A stretch of DNA of 57,398 bases from a virus. This document shows, piece by piece, positions 47,014 through 54,649 of this stretch (position 1 is its first letter; each line of letters opens with the position of its first letter). Below the pieces are notes generated by a model, which saw only the letters and a list, made by a program, of their open reading frames with translations, was not told the origin of the DNA and made no database searches. Where the stretch lies: IMG/VR virus record IMGVR_UViG_3300010371_000008, positions 1 to 57,398 of that record. One strand, written 5' to 3'. Both the position numbers and the translations under genes were made by a program.

Positions 47014-48369
47014 ATGGGACAATGCAAATACGCCGAAGCCGCCGAAAAAATCGACGACAGACTAGACCAATACACGTCACGGCAAGCCGCAACCATCACC
47101 GGCATCAGCAAATCAGCCATCAACCGGCACCGCGCCAAAGACTGCATCTGCTACGGCAAACCAGCCCCCCACACCACCGGCACCACACACCCAGCCACAG
47201 CCGACATCCTCACCGGACACGTCGAAGTAGGCCCCGACGGCGGCAAATTCACCGGCGTCCAAACCACCGAAAAAGTCACCGACTGGCGGCACATCTTCCA
47301 GCGCTTCAACCTCGACCCCGAAGAATTCGAAATCGTGGGCGACACCGTACACTGCGGAACCTGGCAACAATCCAAGGCCCTCGAAGACGGCACCCGCGAC
47401 ATTGTGAACCTGTACTCCTACCGGGCACAATTCACCAAAAGACGCACTGGCCCTAGCGTTGATCCGGTAGCGATCCTGGCAGCACTCCGCACCGACGACA
47501 ACCCGTGGAACCACCCACGCACCGCCGGCATACTCTACGGCCAAGATTCCACATTTGGAATGTGCATCAACGACATTCAACTAGGCCAGTCCTACAACGG
47601 CGGCAGCCCGGCAACGATTGCCCAATTCCACCGGTACGTCACCGAAGCCGCCCAACGAGTCACCGAACTACGGCAGCTCGGCCGCCGCCTCGAAAACCTC
47701 CTAATCGTGGTTGGTGGCGACCTTGGCGAAGGCTGCGTAATCTACCCGAACCAGGCATTCAACCTCGACCTCGACCGGAAACAACAGTCAGAGGGCATCA
47801 TTGCCCTGCTGCTGCACACCCTCGACACCATGGCCCCCATGTTCGAACACGTCCAAGTGTTGGCATGCAAAGGCAACCACGGCGAACACCGCATCAACGG
47901 AAAACTCACCACCCTGGGCGACAACGACGACACGCACGCCGTAGAAATGGCGAAACTCGCACTCAGCCGCGACCCCGAAATGCGGCACATCGACTGGACA
48001 ATTGCCGGTGACGAAGCCGCAGTAAGCACCCACGTTTACAAGTGGATTGTTGCCACCACCCACGGCGACGTATTCGCCAAAGGTGTGGCCGGGCCAACCA
48101 CGGAACGCAAAGCCCACGCATGGATGAAAAACATGGCCGCAGCACGCAAGAGGTTTGGTGACGTTGCCGACGCCGACGTGCTCATCACCCACCACTTCCA
48201 CCACGACGAAATGGCCGACTGGGGCGACACCCTGTGGCGGCAGACCCGTTCACAGGATCGGGGCTCACCCGGATTCTCCCAAGCAACTGGCACTTATTCG
48301 ATTCCGGGCATGTTGACGTTCGTTATTACACCGGATGTTCGGTGGCAGGACGAGTACACGCTGACCTGA
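47014..48369 (+). CDS. Metallophosphoesterase with an N-terminal HTH
   Basis: A 451-aa protein; ATG 47014 has GGAAAGG in front. The N-terminus (YTSRQAATITGISKSAINRH) is a helix-turn-helix. The catalytic part has GGDLGEG (about residue 234), KGNHGEHR (about 287), THGDVF (about 349) and THHFHH (about 392): the metal-binding boxes of calcineurin-like phosphoesterases, some of which are Mre11/SbcD-type nucleases. A DNA-directed nuclease is likely, but a nucleotide hydrolase is possible. Confidence 0.8.
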   Translation: MGQCKYAEAAEKIDDRLDQYTSRQAATITGISKSAINRHRAKDCICYGKPAPHTTGTTHPATADILTGHVEVGPDGGKFTGVQTTEKVTDWRHIFQRFNLDPEEFEIVGDTVHCGTWQQSKALEDGTRDIVNLYSYRAQFTKRRTGPSVDPVAILAALRTDDNPWNHPRTAGILYGQDSTFGMCINDIQLGQSYNGGSPATIAQFHRYVTEAAQRVTELRQLGRRLENLLIVVGGDLGEGCVIYPNQAFNLDLDRKQQSEGIIALLLHTLDTMAPMFEHVQVLACKGNHGEHRINGKLTTLGDNDDTHAVEMAKLALSRDPEMRHIDWTIAGDEAAVSTHVYKWIVATTHGDVFAKGVAGPTTERKAHAWMKNMAAARKRFGDVADADVLITHHFHHDEMADWGDTLWRQTRSQDRGSPGFSQATGTYSIPGMLTFVITPDVRWQDEYTLT

Positions 48370-48378
48370 CCCCATGGA

Positions 48379-48434
48379 TGACAGTGTGTCAACAAACACC
48401 ATAGTACAGCTAACGGTGTACTGACACACTGTCA
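48379..48434. promoter_or_regulatory. Pair of TGACA-N3-TGTCA dyads forming a long inverted repeat
   Basis: TGACAGTGTGTCA (48379-48391) and TGACACACTGTCA (48422-48434) are each palindromic and are exact reverse complements of each other, 43 bases centre to centre (about four helical turns). ACACC/GGTGT arms nest inside. It could be a looped operator pair or an RNA hairpin terminating the metallophosphoesterase message. Confidence 0.6.
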
Positions 48435-48472
48435 CCAAACCCGCACCCCTGCTATCCCCCAGGAGCACCACC

Positions 48473-49507
48473 ATGCACATCTATCTTTCCGGTCCGATGC
48501 GCGGAATCAAGGCGTTCAATTTCCCGGCATTCGACCACGCAACCCGCATCCTCCGCAACGCCGGCCATACCGTCTTCAACCCCGCCGAAAAAGACAGGGA
48601 GAACGGGTTCGACGCAACCGGCATGACCGGCAACGAAGACCTGGCCCGTGAAGGGTTCGACCTGCGAACAGCACTGGGTGAAGACTTGGACTGGATCTGC
48701 CAACACGCGCATGTGGTGGCGACCCTGCCCGGTTCGGATGAGTCCGCCGGGGCGACCGCCGAGATTGCTACCGCGATTGCGCTGGGTTTGCCGGTGGTGC
48801 CGTGGGATGACGTGTATCTGGACAGTGGCCGGAACAAGGGGTATGTGCTGCCTACGATTGCTGAACTGCGGCAACGTTTGCAGGCACGCACTGGCACGTA
48901 TGCTGGCCGTCCTGTGACGTTTGACGAGGGCGTGCGTATCGACCATGCGGACACGATCCCCGCCGATACCGTGTACATGCCCGGCGAAGAAGACGGCGAC
49001 TATCCCACCGACCCGGCCCGTGTCGGTTGCCGTGGAGAATGCGACCCGTGGACGTGCGCGGCATGCCGGGCCAAGGACGACGACGAGACGCTGGAAGACT
49101 ACAGCGACCGCATGCGCGCCAAGTTCACACCCGAACATGTTATGGACATATCGGCCAAACTTTCCGGCGAAACGCGCACGACCTCGGCCACTGGCGCCGA
49201 AAAAGGCGTGAAGCTGGCCGCGTTCGACCTCATCCCCATGGAAGCGCTAACGAAGGTTGCCACCCATTACGGGATTGGTGCCCGCAAATACGCCGCCCAC
49301 AATTGGCGCGCCGGCTATGAATGGTCGAAGTCGTTCGCCGCCATGCAGCGTCACGCCACCCAGTTCTGGGCTGGCGAAGACATGGACACCGAAACCGGCA
49401 GCCCGCACATGGCCGCCGTCGCGTTCCACGCGCTCACCCTGCTCACGTTCATGGATGAACAACCCGGCTACGACGACCGTTACACCGCAAACCACACCAC
49501 CACCTGA
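48473..49507 (+). CDS. DUF4406-DUF5664 fusion (nucleotide-metabolism enzyme)
   Basis: A 344-aa protein behind CCCAGGAG. The N-terminal part (MHIYLSGPMRGIKAFNFPAF and LPGSDESAGATAEIATAIAL) is a DUF4406, nucleoside deoxyribosyltransferase-like fold with a catalytic-type Glu. A CRGECDPWTCAAC knuckle separates it from a C-terminal DUF5664 region (PMEALTKVATHYGIGARKYA, NWRAGYEWSKSFAAMQRH, HMAAVAFHALTLL), a phage dATP/dGTP diphosphohydrolase-type domain. It may shape the nucleotide pool or make a modified base. Confidence 0.75.
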   Translation: MHIYLSGPMRGIKAFNFPAFDHATRILRNAGHTVFNPAEKDRENGFDATGMTGNEDLAREGFDLRTALGEDLDWICQHAHVVATLPGSDESAGATAEIATAIALGLPVVPWDDVYLDSGRNKGYVLPTIAELRQRLQARTGTYAGRPVTFDEGVRIDHADTIPADTVYMPGEEDGDYPTDPARVGCRGECDPWTCAACRAKDDDETLEDYSDRMRAKFTPEHVMDISAKLSGETRTTSATGAEKGVKLAAFDLIPMEALTKVATHYGIGARKYAAHNWRAGYEWSKSFAAMQRHATQFWAGEDMDTETGSPHMAAVAFHALTLLTFMDEQPGYDDRYTANHTTT

Positions 49508-49524
49508 TCCCCCAGGAGCCCAAC

Positions 49525-49731
49525 ATGCCCACACTCATTCAGAAACGCCGCGTCCAAATGCAAACCGCCGTCATGACCGACCTTGGCCCGCAGATCCACG
49601 AAGCCGTGGATTTTGTGCCGGTGGCGGATCTGGACACGTACCTTGCGGACGCGGCTACTCGCTGGCAGCGGATTGTTGTTGGCACTGACCACGACGCCGG
49701 CCCCGGCGGCGACACCTACACGGAGGAATAA
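49525..49731 (+). CDS. Small hypothetical protein
   Basis: A 68-aa protein with CCAGGAG nine bases upstream. It reads QKRRVQMQTAVMTDLGPQI, then VADLDTYLADAATRWQRI, with a Gly/Asp tail. No family is recognised. Confidence 0.6.
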   Translation: MPTLIQKRRVQMQTAVMTDLGPQIHEAVDFVPVADLDTYLADAATRWQRIVVGTDHDAGPGGDTYTEE

Positions 49732-49736
49732 CACCC

Positions 49737-50030
49737 ATGGCCCTAGGAATATTCAACTACGGTTCGGGCGGCTTCATTGTTGACCTCGGCCCCGGAACTT
49801 ACCACTTCAAGAACCTCGGTCCAAGCCGGGTAGCCGTCAACATGTATGACGGCACCGCGGCGAATGGCACCATGGACAGCTACGCAACCACCCCAGATTT
49901 CGGGTGGCCGCTGGCAGTAGGCGAATCAGTGGAATTCGTCAACAGCAACGGGCGAAAGTTCATCCTCCAAGGGTCAGGTGACCCACAAATGCACGACCAA
50001 TCAGCGGTATGGGTGGCATACGAATCATGA
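49737..50030 (+). CDS. Beta-rich, possibly structural protein
   Basis: A 97-aa protein (YGSGGFIVDLGPGTYHFKNL, then VGESVEFVNSNGRKFIL) that looks like a small beta-sandwich. It opens the cassette 49737-52853, which has virion-protein style composition. Its place may be as a head or tail decoration protein. Confidence 0.5.
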   Translation: MALGIFNYGSGGFIVDLGPGTYHFKNLGPSRVAVNMYDGTAANGTMDSYATTPDFGWPLAVGESVEFVNSNGRKFILQGSGDPQMHDQSAVWVAYES

Positions 50031-50377
50031 CAATTTTGACAACGGCAATGAAAAACCAGCTTGCCACCTCATACATCGGCACAGCTCTCTACGGGGCACT
50101 GACCACCACGGCCCCGGGTTCCAGCTCGGGAACGGAAGTAACGGGCGGATCACCCGCATACGCCCGCATCGCGGCGGCCTGGGGAACCGTGACAAATGGT
50201 GTTGTGTCGGCATCCCCCATGGTTTTCAACGTGCCGGGTCCCGCCGTTACCGTCGTTGGCTTTGAGTTCTTCAACCTGTCAAGCGCGGGCATCTATCAGG
50301 ACGGTTGCGGCATCACTTCCCAAACGTTTTCGTCCCAGGGCACCTACACGATCACGCCCACGTTCACCATCGCCTAG
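50027..50377 (+). CDS. Putative virion-associated protein
   Basis: A 116-aa protein from ATG 50027 (ATGA overlap). The sequence ALYGALTTTAPGSSSGTEVT, then SPAYARIAAAWG and VVGFEFFNLSSAGIYQDG, resembles small structural proteins associated with tail fibres in actinophages. Function not established. Confidence 0.55.
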   Translation: MTILTTAMKNQLATSYIGTALYGALTTTAPGSSSGTEVTGGSPAYARIAAAWGTVTNGVVSASPMVFNVPGPAVTVVGFEFFNLSSAGIYQDGCGITSQTFSSQGTYTITPTFTIA

Positions 50378-50387
50378 GAGCCTATCC

Positions 50388-50672
50388 GTGCTCGGATTCC
50401 CAACCGACAAAAACAACATCGACTCCCGCGCCGGATACCTCGCCCTCACACTCCGCGACACCTTCTCCGGAATCGTCATCTTCAAAGCCTGGCTAGACAC
50501 CCAGCAAGACACCGACCTAACCGGACTCGGCTACACCCAAGCCGAAGTGACCCTACTACGGGCCGCATACACCGACCTGACCAACCTAAACAACATTGCC
50601 CACGCACAAGGCACCCAACCGGCGGCGTCCGACTTCTTCTGGAACGCGAAACACCTAACCGGGCTCTCATAA
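50388..50672 (+). CDS. Hypothetical protein in the second structural cassette
   Basis: A 94-aa helical protein starting at GTG 50388 behind TAGGAG (YLALTLRDTFSGIVIFKAWL, then LRAAYTDLTNLNNIAHAQG). It lies between two structural-looking genes and may be a small connector between fibre and virion. Function unknown. Confidence 0.55.
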   Translation: MLGFPTDKNNIDSRAGYLALTLRDTFSGIVIFKAWLDTQQDTDLTGLGYTQAEVTLLRAAYTDLTNLNNIAHAQGTQPAASDFFWNAKHLTGLS

Positions 50673-50689
50673 ACGGTTAGGGGGCCACC

Positions 50690-52600
50690 ATGGCATCATG
50701 GGTCAACCGCACCCTAGTCCAGACGGCACGCAACGGCACCGCCTCGAACACGGTATCTTTCACCCCGGCCACCGCCGGGAACCTGCTCGTGTGCGTGCTC
50801 GACGCCGCCGTGACCTCATCCACCCCGACCGGTTGGACACTGCCATCCGGTGGTTCCGCAGTCAACAACACTGGCTTGTACGTTTGGTATAAGACAGCCA
50901 GTGCCGCCGAATCCTCGTTCACGACCACACACAACGCCTCGAACTATCCGGGCGCGTACGTGATCTACGAGTTCGCGGCGGGTTCCACGTTCAAGGGTTC
51001 CGTCTCATCTGTGACGGCCAGCTTGTCGGGTGCGAACCCTGCCCTGACCGGGTTGACGGGCACTAACTCGACGTTTGGTGCTGTTGGTGTGGATGTGCCG
51101 AACACGGGCGGCAGCACCTCCACCACGTGGACGGGTTCACCAACACCCGTTGAGGACGTGGACGTGTTCGCCCTGGCCGCGTCGGGCACTGACGGTTATG
51201 AACTGTCGGTTGCTGTGGCGGATGGGAACACGGGGACGAGTTTCACGCCGACTGGTTCGGTGTCTGGCCCGTCGGTTTCGACAAAAGAGGCGCTGACGTT
51301 TGCGGTGGCTGTCGCCTCGGGCTCCCCCGCGTACAGCACGACGGCGGCCCTGGCGGGTTCTGGTTCGTTGGGTGTGACTAACACCCCGGCGATCCCTGCT
51401 GCTGCCACCCTGACCGGTGCGGGCACCCTGACCACCACGAATGCCCCGGCATGGACTGGCGCTGTCGGCATGACCGGCACCGGCGCCCTGTCGGTGACGA
51501 ACGCGCCGGCGTGGACGGGTGCTGTGGGGCTCGGCGGTGCTGGCACGTTGTCGGCTGCTGCGACCCCGCAACAGTCCGCCCTTGCCGCCCTGTCCGGCAC
51601 TGGTTCACTGGGTGCGGTTGCGACCGCCCCGGCCATGGCCACGACCGCATCGCTTGGCGGCACGGGCACGTTGTCCGGCGCCTCGGCCAGCAACTACAGC
51701 ACAACAGCCACCCTCACCGGTACGGGTACGCTCGGCGCTTCCGCGACGGCACCAGCCCTGGCGGTTACAGCCACCCTCGCCGGTAATGGTGCCCTCTCGT
51801 CAACGAACACGCCCGCATTCACCGCCACCGTATCCCTTGCCGGTGCGGGGTCACTCACAGCCACCAACACCCCGGCGGTAGCTACCGTTACCGCCGTCGG
51901 CGGTGCTGGTTCCCTGTCTATCACCGTGACCGTACCAGCCATGACGGCCACCGCCGCACTAGGCGGCACGGGTTCCCTTGTCGGGAACACGGCAGGCAAC
52001 TACTCGGCCAACGCATCCCTCGGCGGCACCGGGTCACTGGCTGCCGGTGCCACACAGCCCACCATGACGGCGACAGCCGCCCTCACGGGCGCTGGCTCGC
52101 TGTCTGTGGGCAACCTGCCACGATTCACCGCCACGGCAGCCCTAGGCGGCACCGGCGCCCTTACAGTGGGCAACGTCCCGGCCATGGCCGGGACAGCCAC
52201 ATTGTCCGGTGTTGGCACCCTGACCGGCAACACGGCCAGCAACTATGCCACGACGGCGACGTTGGCTGGTTCGGGCAGTTTGGCTGGGGCGGGTGTTGCA
52301 CAGTTCGCAACAACTGCCGCCCTGACCGGTTCCGGGTCATTGGTTGCGTCCAGCAAACCCAGCATGGCCACAACGGCGTCCCTGTCCGGTTCTGGCGGCC
52401 TCGCACTACTCACCCGCCCAGCACTAGCCACCACCGCCAACCTGTCCGCTATGGGCGTCCTAACCACACACACCGGCGACCTGTACGAAGCCATCGTCAC
52501 CGCACTGTTGGACACCAACCCGTGGCACGGACTCCTAGACGGCACCCCATGGCGGGGCGGCCAAGACACCACCGTATGGAGGGCACGCCTCGATGAATAG
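50690..52600 (+). CDS. Repeat-rich fibre or decoration protein
   Basis: A 636-aa protein. The first 210 residues are a beta-sandwich-like domain (TAGNLLVCVLDAAVTSSTPT, YPGAYVIYEFAAGST). From about 214 to 590 run about 18-19 copies of a 20-residue repeat of form ATAxLxGxGxLxxxxxPxx, low in charge and almost free of aromatics. The last 45 residues are distinct (LLDTNPWHGLLDGTPWRGG). The repeats would make a long solenoid or fibrous shaft. It is placed far from the tail genes, near the terminase, so a head fibre is possible. Confidence 0.6.
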   Translation: MASWVNRTLVQTARNGTASNTVSFTPATAGNLLVCVLDAAVTSSTPTGWTLPSGGSAVNNTGLYVWYKTASAAESSFTTTHNASNYPGAYVIYEFAAGSTFKGSVSSVTASLSGANPALTGLTGTNSTFGAVGVDVPNTGGSTSTTWTGSPTPVEDVDVFALAASGTDGYELSVAVADGNTGTSFTPTGSVSGPSVSTKEALTFAVAVASGSPAYSTTAALAGSGSLGVTNTPAIPAAATLTGAGTLTTTNAPAWTGAVGMTGTGALSVTNAPAWTGAVGLGGAGTLSAAATPQQSALAALSGTGSLGAVATAPAMATTASLGGTGTLSGASASNYSTTATLTGTGTLGASATAPALAVTATLAGNGALSSTNTPAFTATVSLAGAGSLTATNTPAVATVTAVGGAGSLSITVTVPAMTATAALGGTGSLVGNTAGNYSANASLGGTGSLAAGATQPTMTATAALTGAGSLSVGNLPRFTATAALGGTGALTVGNVPAMAGTATLSGVGTLTGNTASNYATTATLAGSGSLAGAGVAQFATTAALTGSGSLVASSKPSMATTASLSGSGGLALLTRPALATTANLSAMGVLTTHTGDLYEAIVTALLDTNPWHGLLDGTPWRGGQDTTVWRARLDE

Positions 52601-52853
52601 CTACCCGCGCGAAACCACCCAGTTTCAGCCCGTCATCGTCACCGAGAACGGCCTCACCATCACGACCGGCGTGAAATTCTCGGACGTGCCCGACGGCTCC
52701 CGCCCCACCACATGGGTCACACCAACCACCCTGAACGGGGCTATTGGTGTCATGGTGGCCGGTTACCCTGCCGGGCGGCGCCGGATCTTTGCCCAGGTCA
52801 CGGCGAACCCTGAAACACCCGTGATTGATTGCGGCGTGTACATGGTCACCTGA
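52593..52853 (+). CDS. Small beta-rich protein
   Basis: An 86-aa protein overlapping the repeat-protein gene by 8 bases (TTQFQPVIVTENGLTITTGV, then PAGRRRIFAQVTANPETPV). It reads as one beta domain. It probably partners the fibre-like protein. Not recognised. Confidence 0.55.
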   Translation: MNSYPRETTQFQPVIVTENGLTITTGVKFSDVPDGSRPTTWVTPTTLNGAIGVMVAGYPAGRRRIFAQVTANPETPVIDCGVYMVT

Positions 52854-53021
52854 CCTGCTGTTTTTTGCCGGAATAGTGCCGACCGTTGGAGGTGGTTGTC
52901 ATGGGTGGTCTTTGGCCGACCCTGCCGCGTGTGGCGTGAATGACAGTGCAAGACCGACTGTAGGAGGTCACCCTATCTCCCCGCGCCGGGGTTATGGCGT
53001 AGCCGTCGTGAGGCGGCGCAA
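52854..53021 (+). other. Non-coding leader before the tRNAs
   Basis: No convincing gene. Two strong Shine-Dalgarno sequences occur: GGAGGT at about 52889 leads to a 12-codon ATG frame ending in TGA, and AGGAGGT at about 52963 has no usable start after it. A GGGT/ACCC hairpin lies between. Possibly leader-peptide sequence or decayed genes. Confidence 0.4.
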
Positions 53022-53094
53022 GTTCGCGTAGCTCAATTGGTAGAGCGGCTGACTGTAAATCAGTAGGTTGCAGGTTCAAGTCCTGCCGCGTTCA
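53022..53094 (+). tRNA. tRNA with anticodon GTA (Tyr), class-I shape
   Basis: A cloverleaf of 73 bases: D stem GCTC/GAGC, anticodon loop CTGTAAA (anticodon GTA at 53055-53057), T arm GCAGG-TTCAAGT-CCTGC, discriminator A. Bases 2 and 3 of the acceptor face T-T mismatches. The variable loop is five bases, although bacterial tRNA-Tyr normally has a long variable arm. CCA is not encoded. Confidence 0.8.
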
Positions 53095-53100
53095 CGAGTA

Positions 53101-53274
53101 CTAATCCGGCGACGGCTATAAACATCCCAACAGGGCGGTGACCCAACCACCAAGCAGGGTTTGACCGTGCCAAGCGGAAGCGGCTTGGCTCACTCGCCAT
53201 GGTGTTTCATGGCTGGAACCTCGGGGAAGAACCGGGGACACGGATAGGGAGGCGGTGACACCGTTTTTCTCATT
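53101..53274 (+). ncRNA. Structured non-coding spacer between the tRNAs (candidate RNA)
   Basis: No open frame with a start signal. Two perfect hairpins stand close together: GCCAAGC/GCTTGGC (53169-53175 with 53183-53189) and GCCATG/CATGGC (53196-53201 with 53208-53213). CGGTGACACCG followed by TTTTT ends the stretch near 53268. It looks like a small structured RNA with a weak terminator. Confidence 0.4.
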
Positions 53275-53348
53275 GCGCGCCTAGCCCAAATGGTAGAGGC
53301 GGCAGGCCCAAACCCTGCGTGATGCTGGTTCGAATCCGGCGGCGCGCA
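53275..53348 (+). tRNA. Second tRNA, isotype uncertain (anticodon position reads CAA)
   Basis: 74 bases with a perfect 7-bp acceptor stem (GCGCGCC/GGCGCGC), D stem of three pairs, anticodon stem GCAGG/CCTGC, T arm GCTGG-TTCGAAT-CCGGC and discriminator A. The seven-base anticodon loop is CCCAAAC, so positions 34-36 read CAA (Leu), but position 33 is C, not the near-universal U. The variable loop is short, unlike bacterial Leu tRNAs. Confidence 0.75.
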
Positions 53349-53393
53349 CGCACTACACAAAACATACTACAAACAGAAAGTCCTTGATCCCCC

Positions 53394-53519
53394 ATGGTCC
53401 TTATCTGGATACTCACCGCCATCCTGCAATCCCTCGCCTACGCCCCCGCCGTCGCTTTGTGGGCATGGTTCGGTGCGCACTGGATCATCACCGTGTTCCT
53501 GCTGCTCATCCTGGGCTGA
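53394..53519 (+). CDS. Small two-span membrane protein
   Basis: A 41-aa protein (LIWILTAILQSLAYAPAVAL, then GAHWIITVFLLLILG) that is almost all membrane. Its ATG comes straight after TTGATCCCCC, the leader also seen at 38206. It might be an accessory holin for the second lysis-like group (54137, 54646) or have another membrane role. Confidence 0.6.
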   Translation: MVLIWILTAILQSLAYAPAVALWAWFGAHWIITVFLLLILG

Positions 53520-53715
53520 CCCGCCGGTGGGACCGTTCTTGCCGAAGGCGGTTAAAACGCGTGTGGCTGGGGCCGTAACCATCCGGACGAATCACGCACC
53601 CACCCCACAAGTTCCCGCCATGCACAGCGTGGACGGGCAACACCGGAATTTACCGCTGGCAGTTTACCGGAACCACAAAAAACCCAGCACCCTTTTTCAG
53701 GAAGGCGGACACGTC
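53520..53715 (+). other. Gap with no clear gene
   Basis: 196 bases. The frame of the next gene is open through much of it, but without a convincing start; the AGGAAGG at 53700 points to ATG 53716. I see no strong hairpin or promoter. Confidence 0.4.
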
Positions 53716-53925
53716 ATGACCGACATGCCACAAAAAAACTGCGCCTGCGCCACCCCCATGGACAACGTGCACGGGGTCTGGATCTGCGCCCACTGCGACA
53801 CCGGATGCACCGCCGACCGGCCCTGCGGGCTCTGCAACAAGTACAGTGCCCAAACCCAGCTACGCATCAACAACACGGCAAGGCTCGAAAAGCCGGACAC
53901 GAAACCACCGGCCACCGATGCCTAA
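53716..53925 (+). CDS. Cys-rich zinc-binding-type protein
   Basis: A 69-aa protein with eight or more Cys (NCACATPMD, CAHCDTGC, CGLCNKYSAQ), likely a double zinc knuckle. ATG 53716 has AGGAAGG nine bases in front. The next gene overlaps its end. Function unknown. Confidence 0.6.
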   Translation: MTDMPQKNCACATPMDNVHGVWICAHCDTGCTADRPCGLCNKYSAQTQLRINNTARLEKPDTKPPATDA

Positions 53926-54127
53926 CCCCGTCACCCCTGACTCTTTCATCCACCCGGGCACACCCAAAACGGATCTGCCCTGCTCTGCGTGCGGACAAAA
54001 CCAGCTCATGGTGCTGCCGTACTGGCTCATCACCCCGGACGGTGTGAGCTGCTACGAACACAAGCTTGTGTGTTTCTGCTGCCACGCGCAAACCGTGATC
54101 TTTGTGCCTGCCAACCACCACCGTTAG
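53918..54127 (+). CDS. Zinc-ribbon-type hypothetical protein
   Basis: A 69-aa protein with LPCSACGQNQ and VCFCCHAQTV, two CxxC/CxC pairs about 30 residues apart as in a zinc ribbon. Overlaps the previous gene by 8 bases. Role unknown. Confidence 0.6.
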   Translation: MPNPVTPDSFIHPGTPKTDLPCSACGQNQLMVLPYWLITPDGVSCYEHKLVCFCCHAQTVIFVPANHHR

Positions 54128-54136
54128 GGGGATGTT

Positions 54137-54649
54137 GTGACTGATCTGACCGGCCAAGTTGGTTTGTGCATGAACGGCGGCAACACCATGTCGCACCTGA
54201 TCCAATGGTTTACACGCTCCCACTCGTACCATGTGGTGGTGGCGTGGTCCCCGACCGAATGCGTGTCGGCGGAACCCGGCGGGGTATTGGACCGCACCAA
54301 CGACGCCTACACCGGTACGGTGTGGTCACGGTTTGACCTGACCGACACGGAACGCGCCGGCATTGTGGCCGCCTGCAAAGCCAGTGAGAAACTGCCATAC
54401 AACTATGCGGTCTACCCTTTCCTCGCCGTCTCACGCCTCACCCACATCCCCGTCCCCCATTTCGTGGCGGACTGGCTGGAACGGCGCCGCAACGTGGACT
54501 GCTCCCAACTCGCCGCACAAATCTACGCCGCCGCCGGCCTGCACCTATTCGCGGAAGAATCCGATGTGGTGACCCCGGGCGACTGGGAACGAAAGTTTCG
54601 GCAACTCGGCTGGCTCCCACCCACCCTCGAACCCGTGGCCGCGCCGTGA
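54137..54649 (+). CDS. Papain-like (permuted NlpC/P60, YiiX-type) amidase or peptidase
   Basis: A 170-aa protein starting at GTG behind AGGGGG. The order is circularly permuted: His in SHSYHVVVAW (about residue 32) comes first, and the Cys in NVDCSQLAAQIYAAAGL (about 121) second. YiiX-type proteins act on cell-wall peptides, lipids or other amides. It overlaps the DUF1003 gene (GTGA). It could be a second wall-degrading enzyme or a virion-entry factor. Confidence 0.65.
   Translation: MTDLTGQVGLCMNGGNTMSHLIQWFTRSHSYHVVVAWSPTECVSAEPGGVLDRTNDAYTGTVWSRFDLTDTERAGIVAACKASEKLPYNYAVYPFLAVSRLTHIPVPHFVADWLERRRNVDCSQLAAQIYAAAGLHLFAEESDVVTPGDWERKFRQLGWLPPTLEPVAAP

Noticed and set aside
50690-52600. Regular 60-base periodic repeats that could suggest a CRISPR array
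   Set aside because: The repeats are inside an open frame, vary at the DNA level and have no spacers; they encode a protein repeat. No CRISPR array was seen anywhere in the window.
52888-52940. A 12-codon frame behind a perfect GGAGGT
   Set aside because: Too short to claim as a gene; kept only as part of the leader-region observation.
53275-53348. Calling the second tRNA a Trp (CCA) tRNA
   Set aside because: With the five-pair anticodon stem the loop is seven bases and the anticodon position reads CAA; CCA would require a shifted, unpaired stem. The isotype is left open.
53384-53578. A 64-residue Arg/His-rich frame
   Set aside because: It is out of frame with the strongly hydrophobic two-span peptide at 53394-53519, which ends cleanly and has membrane-protein composition.
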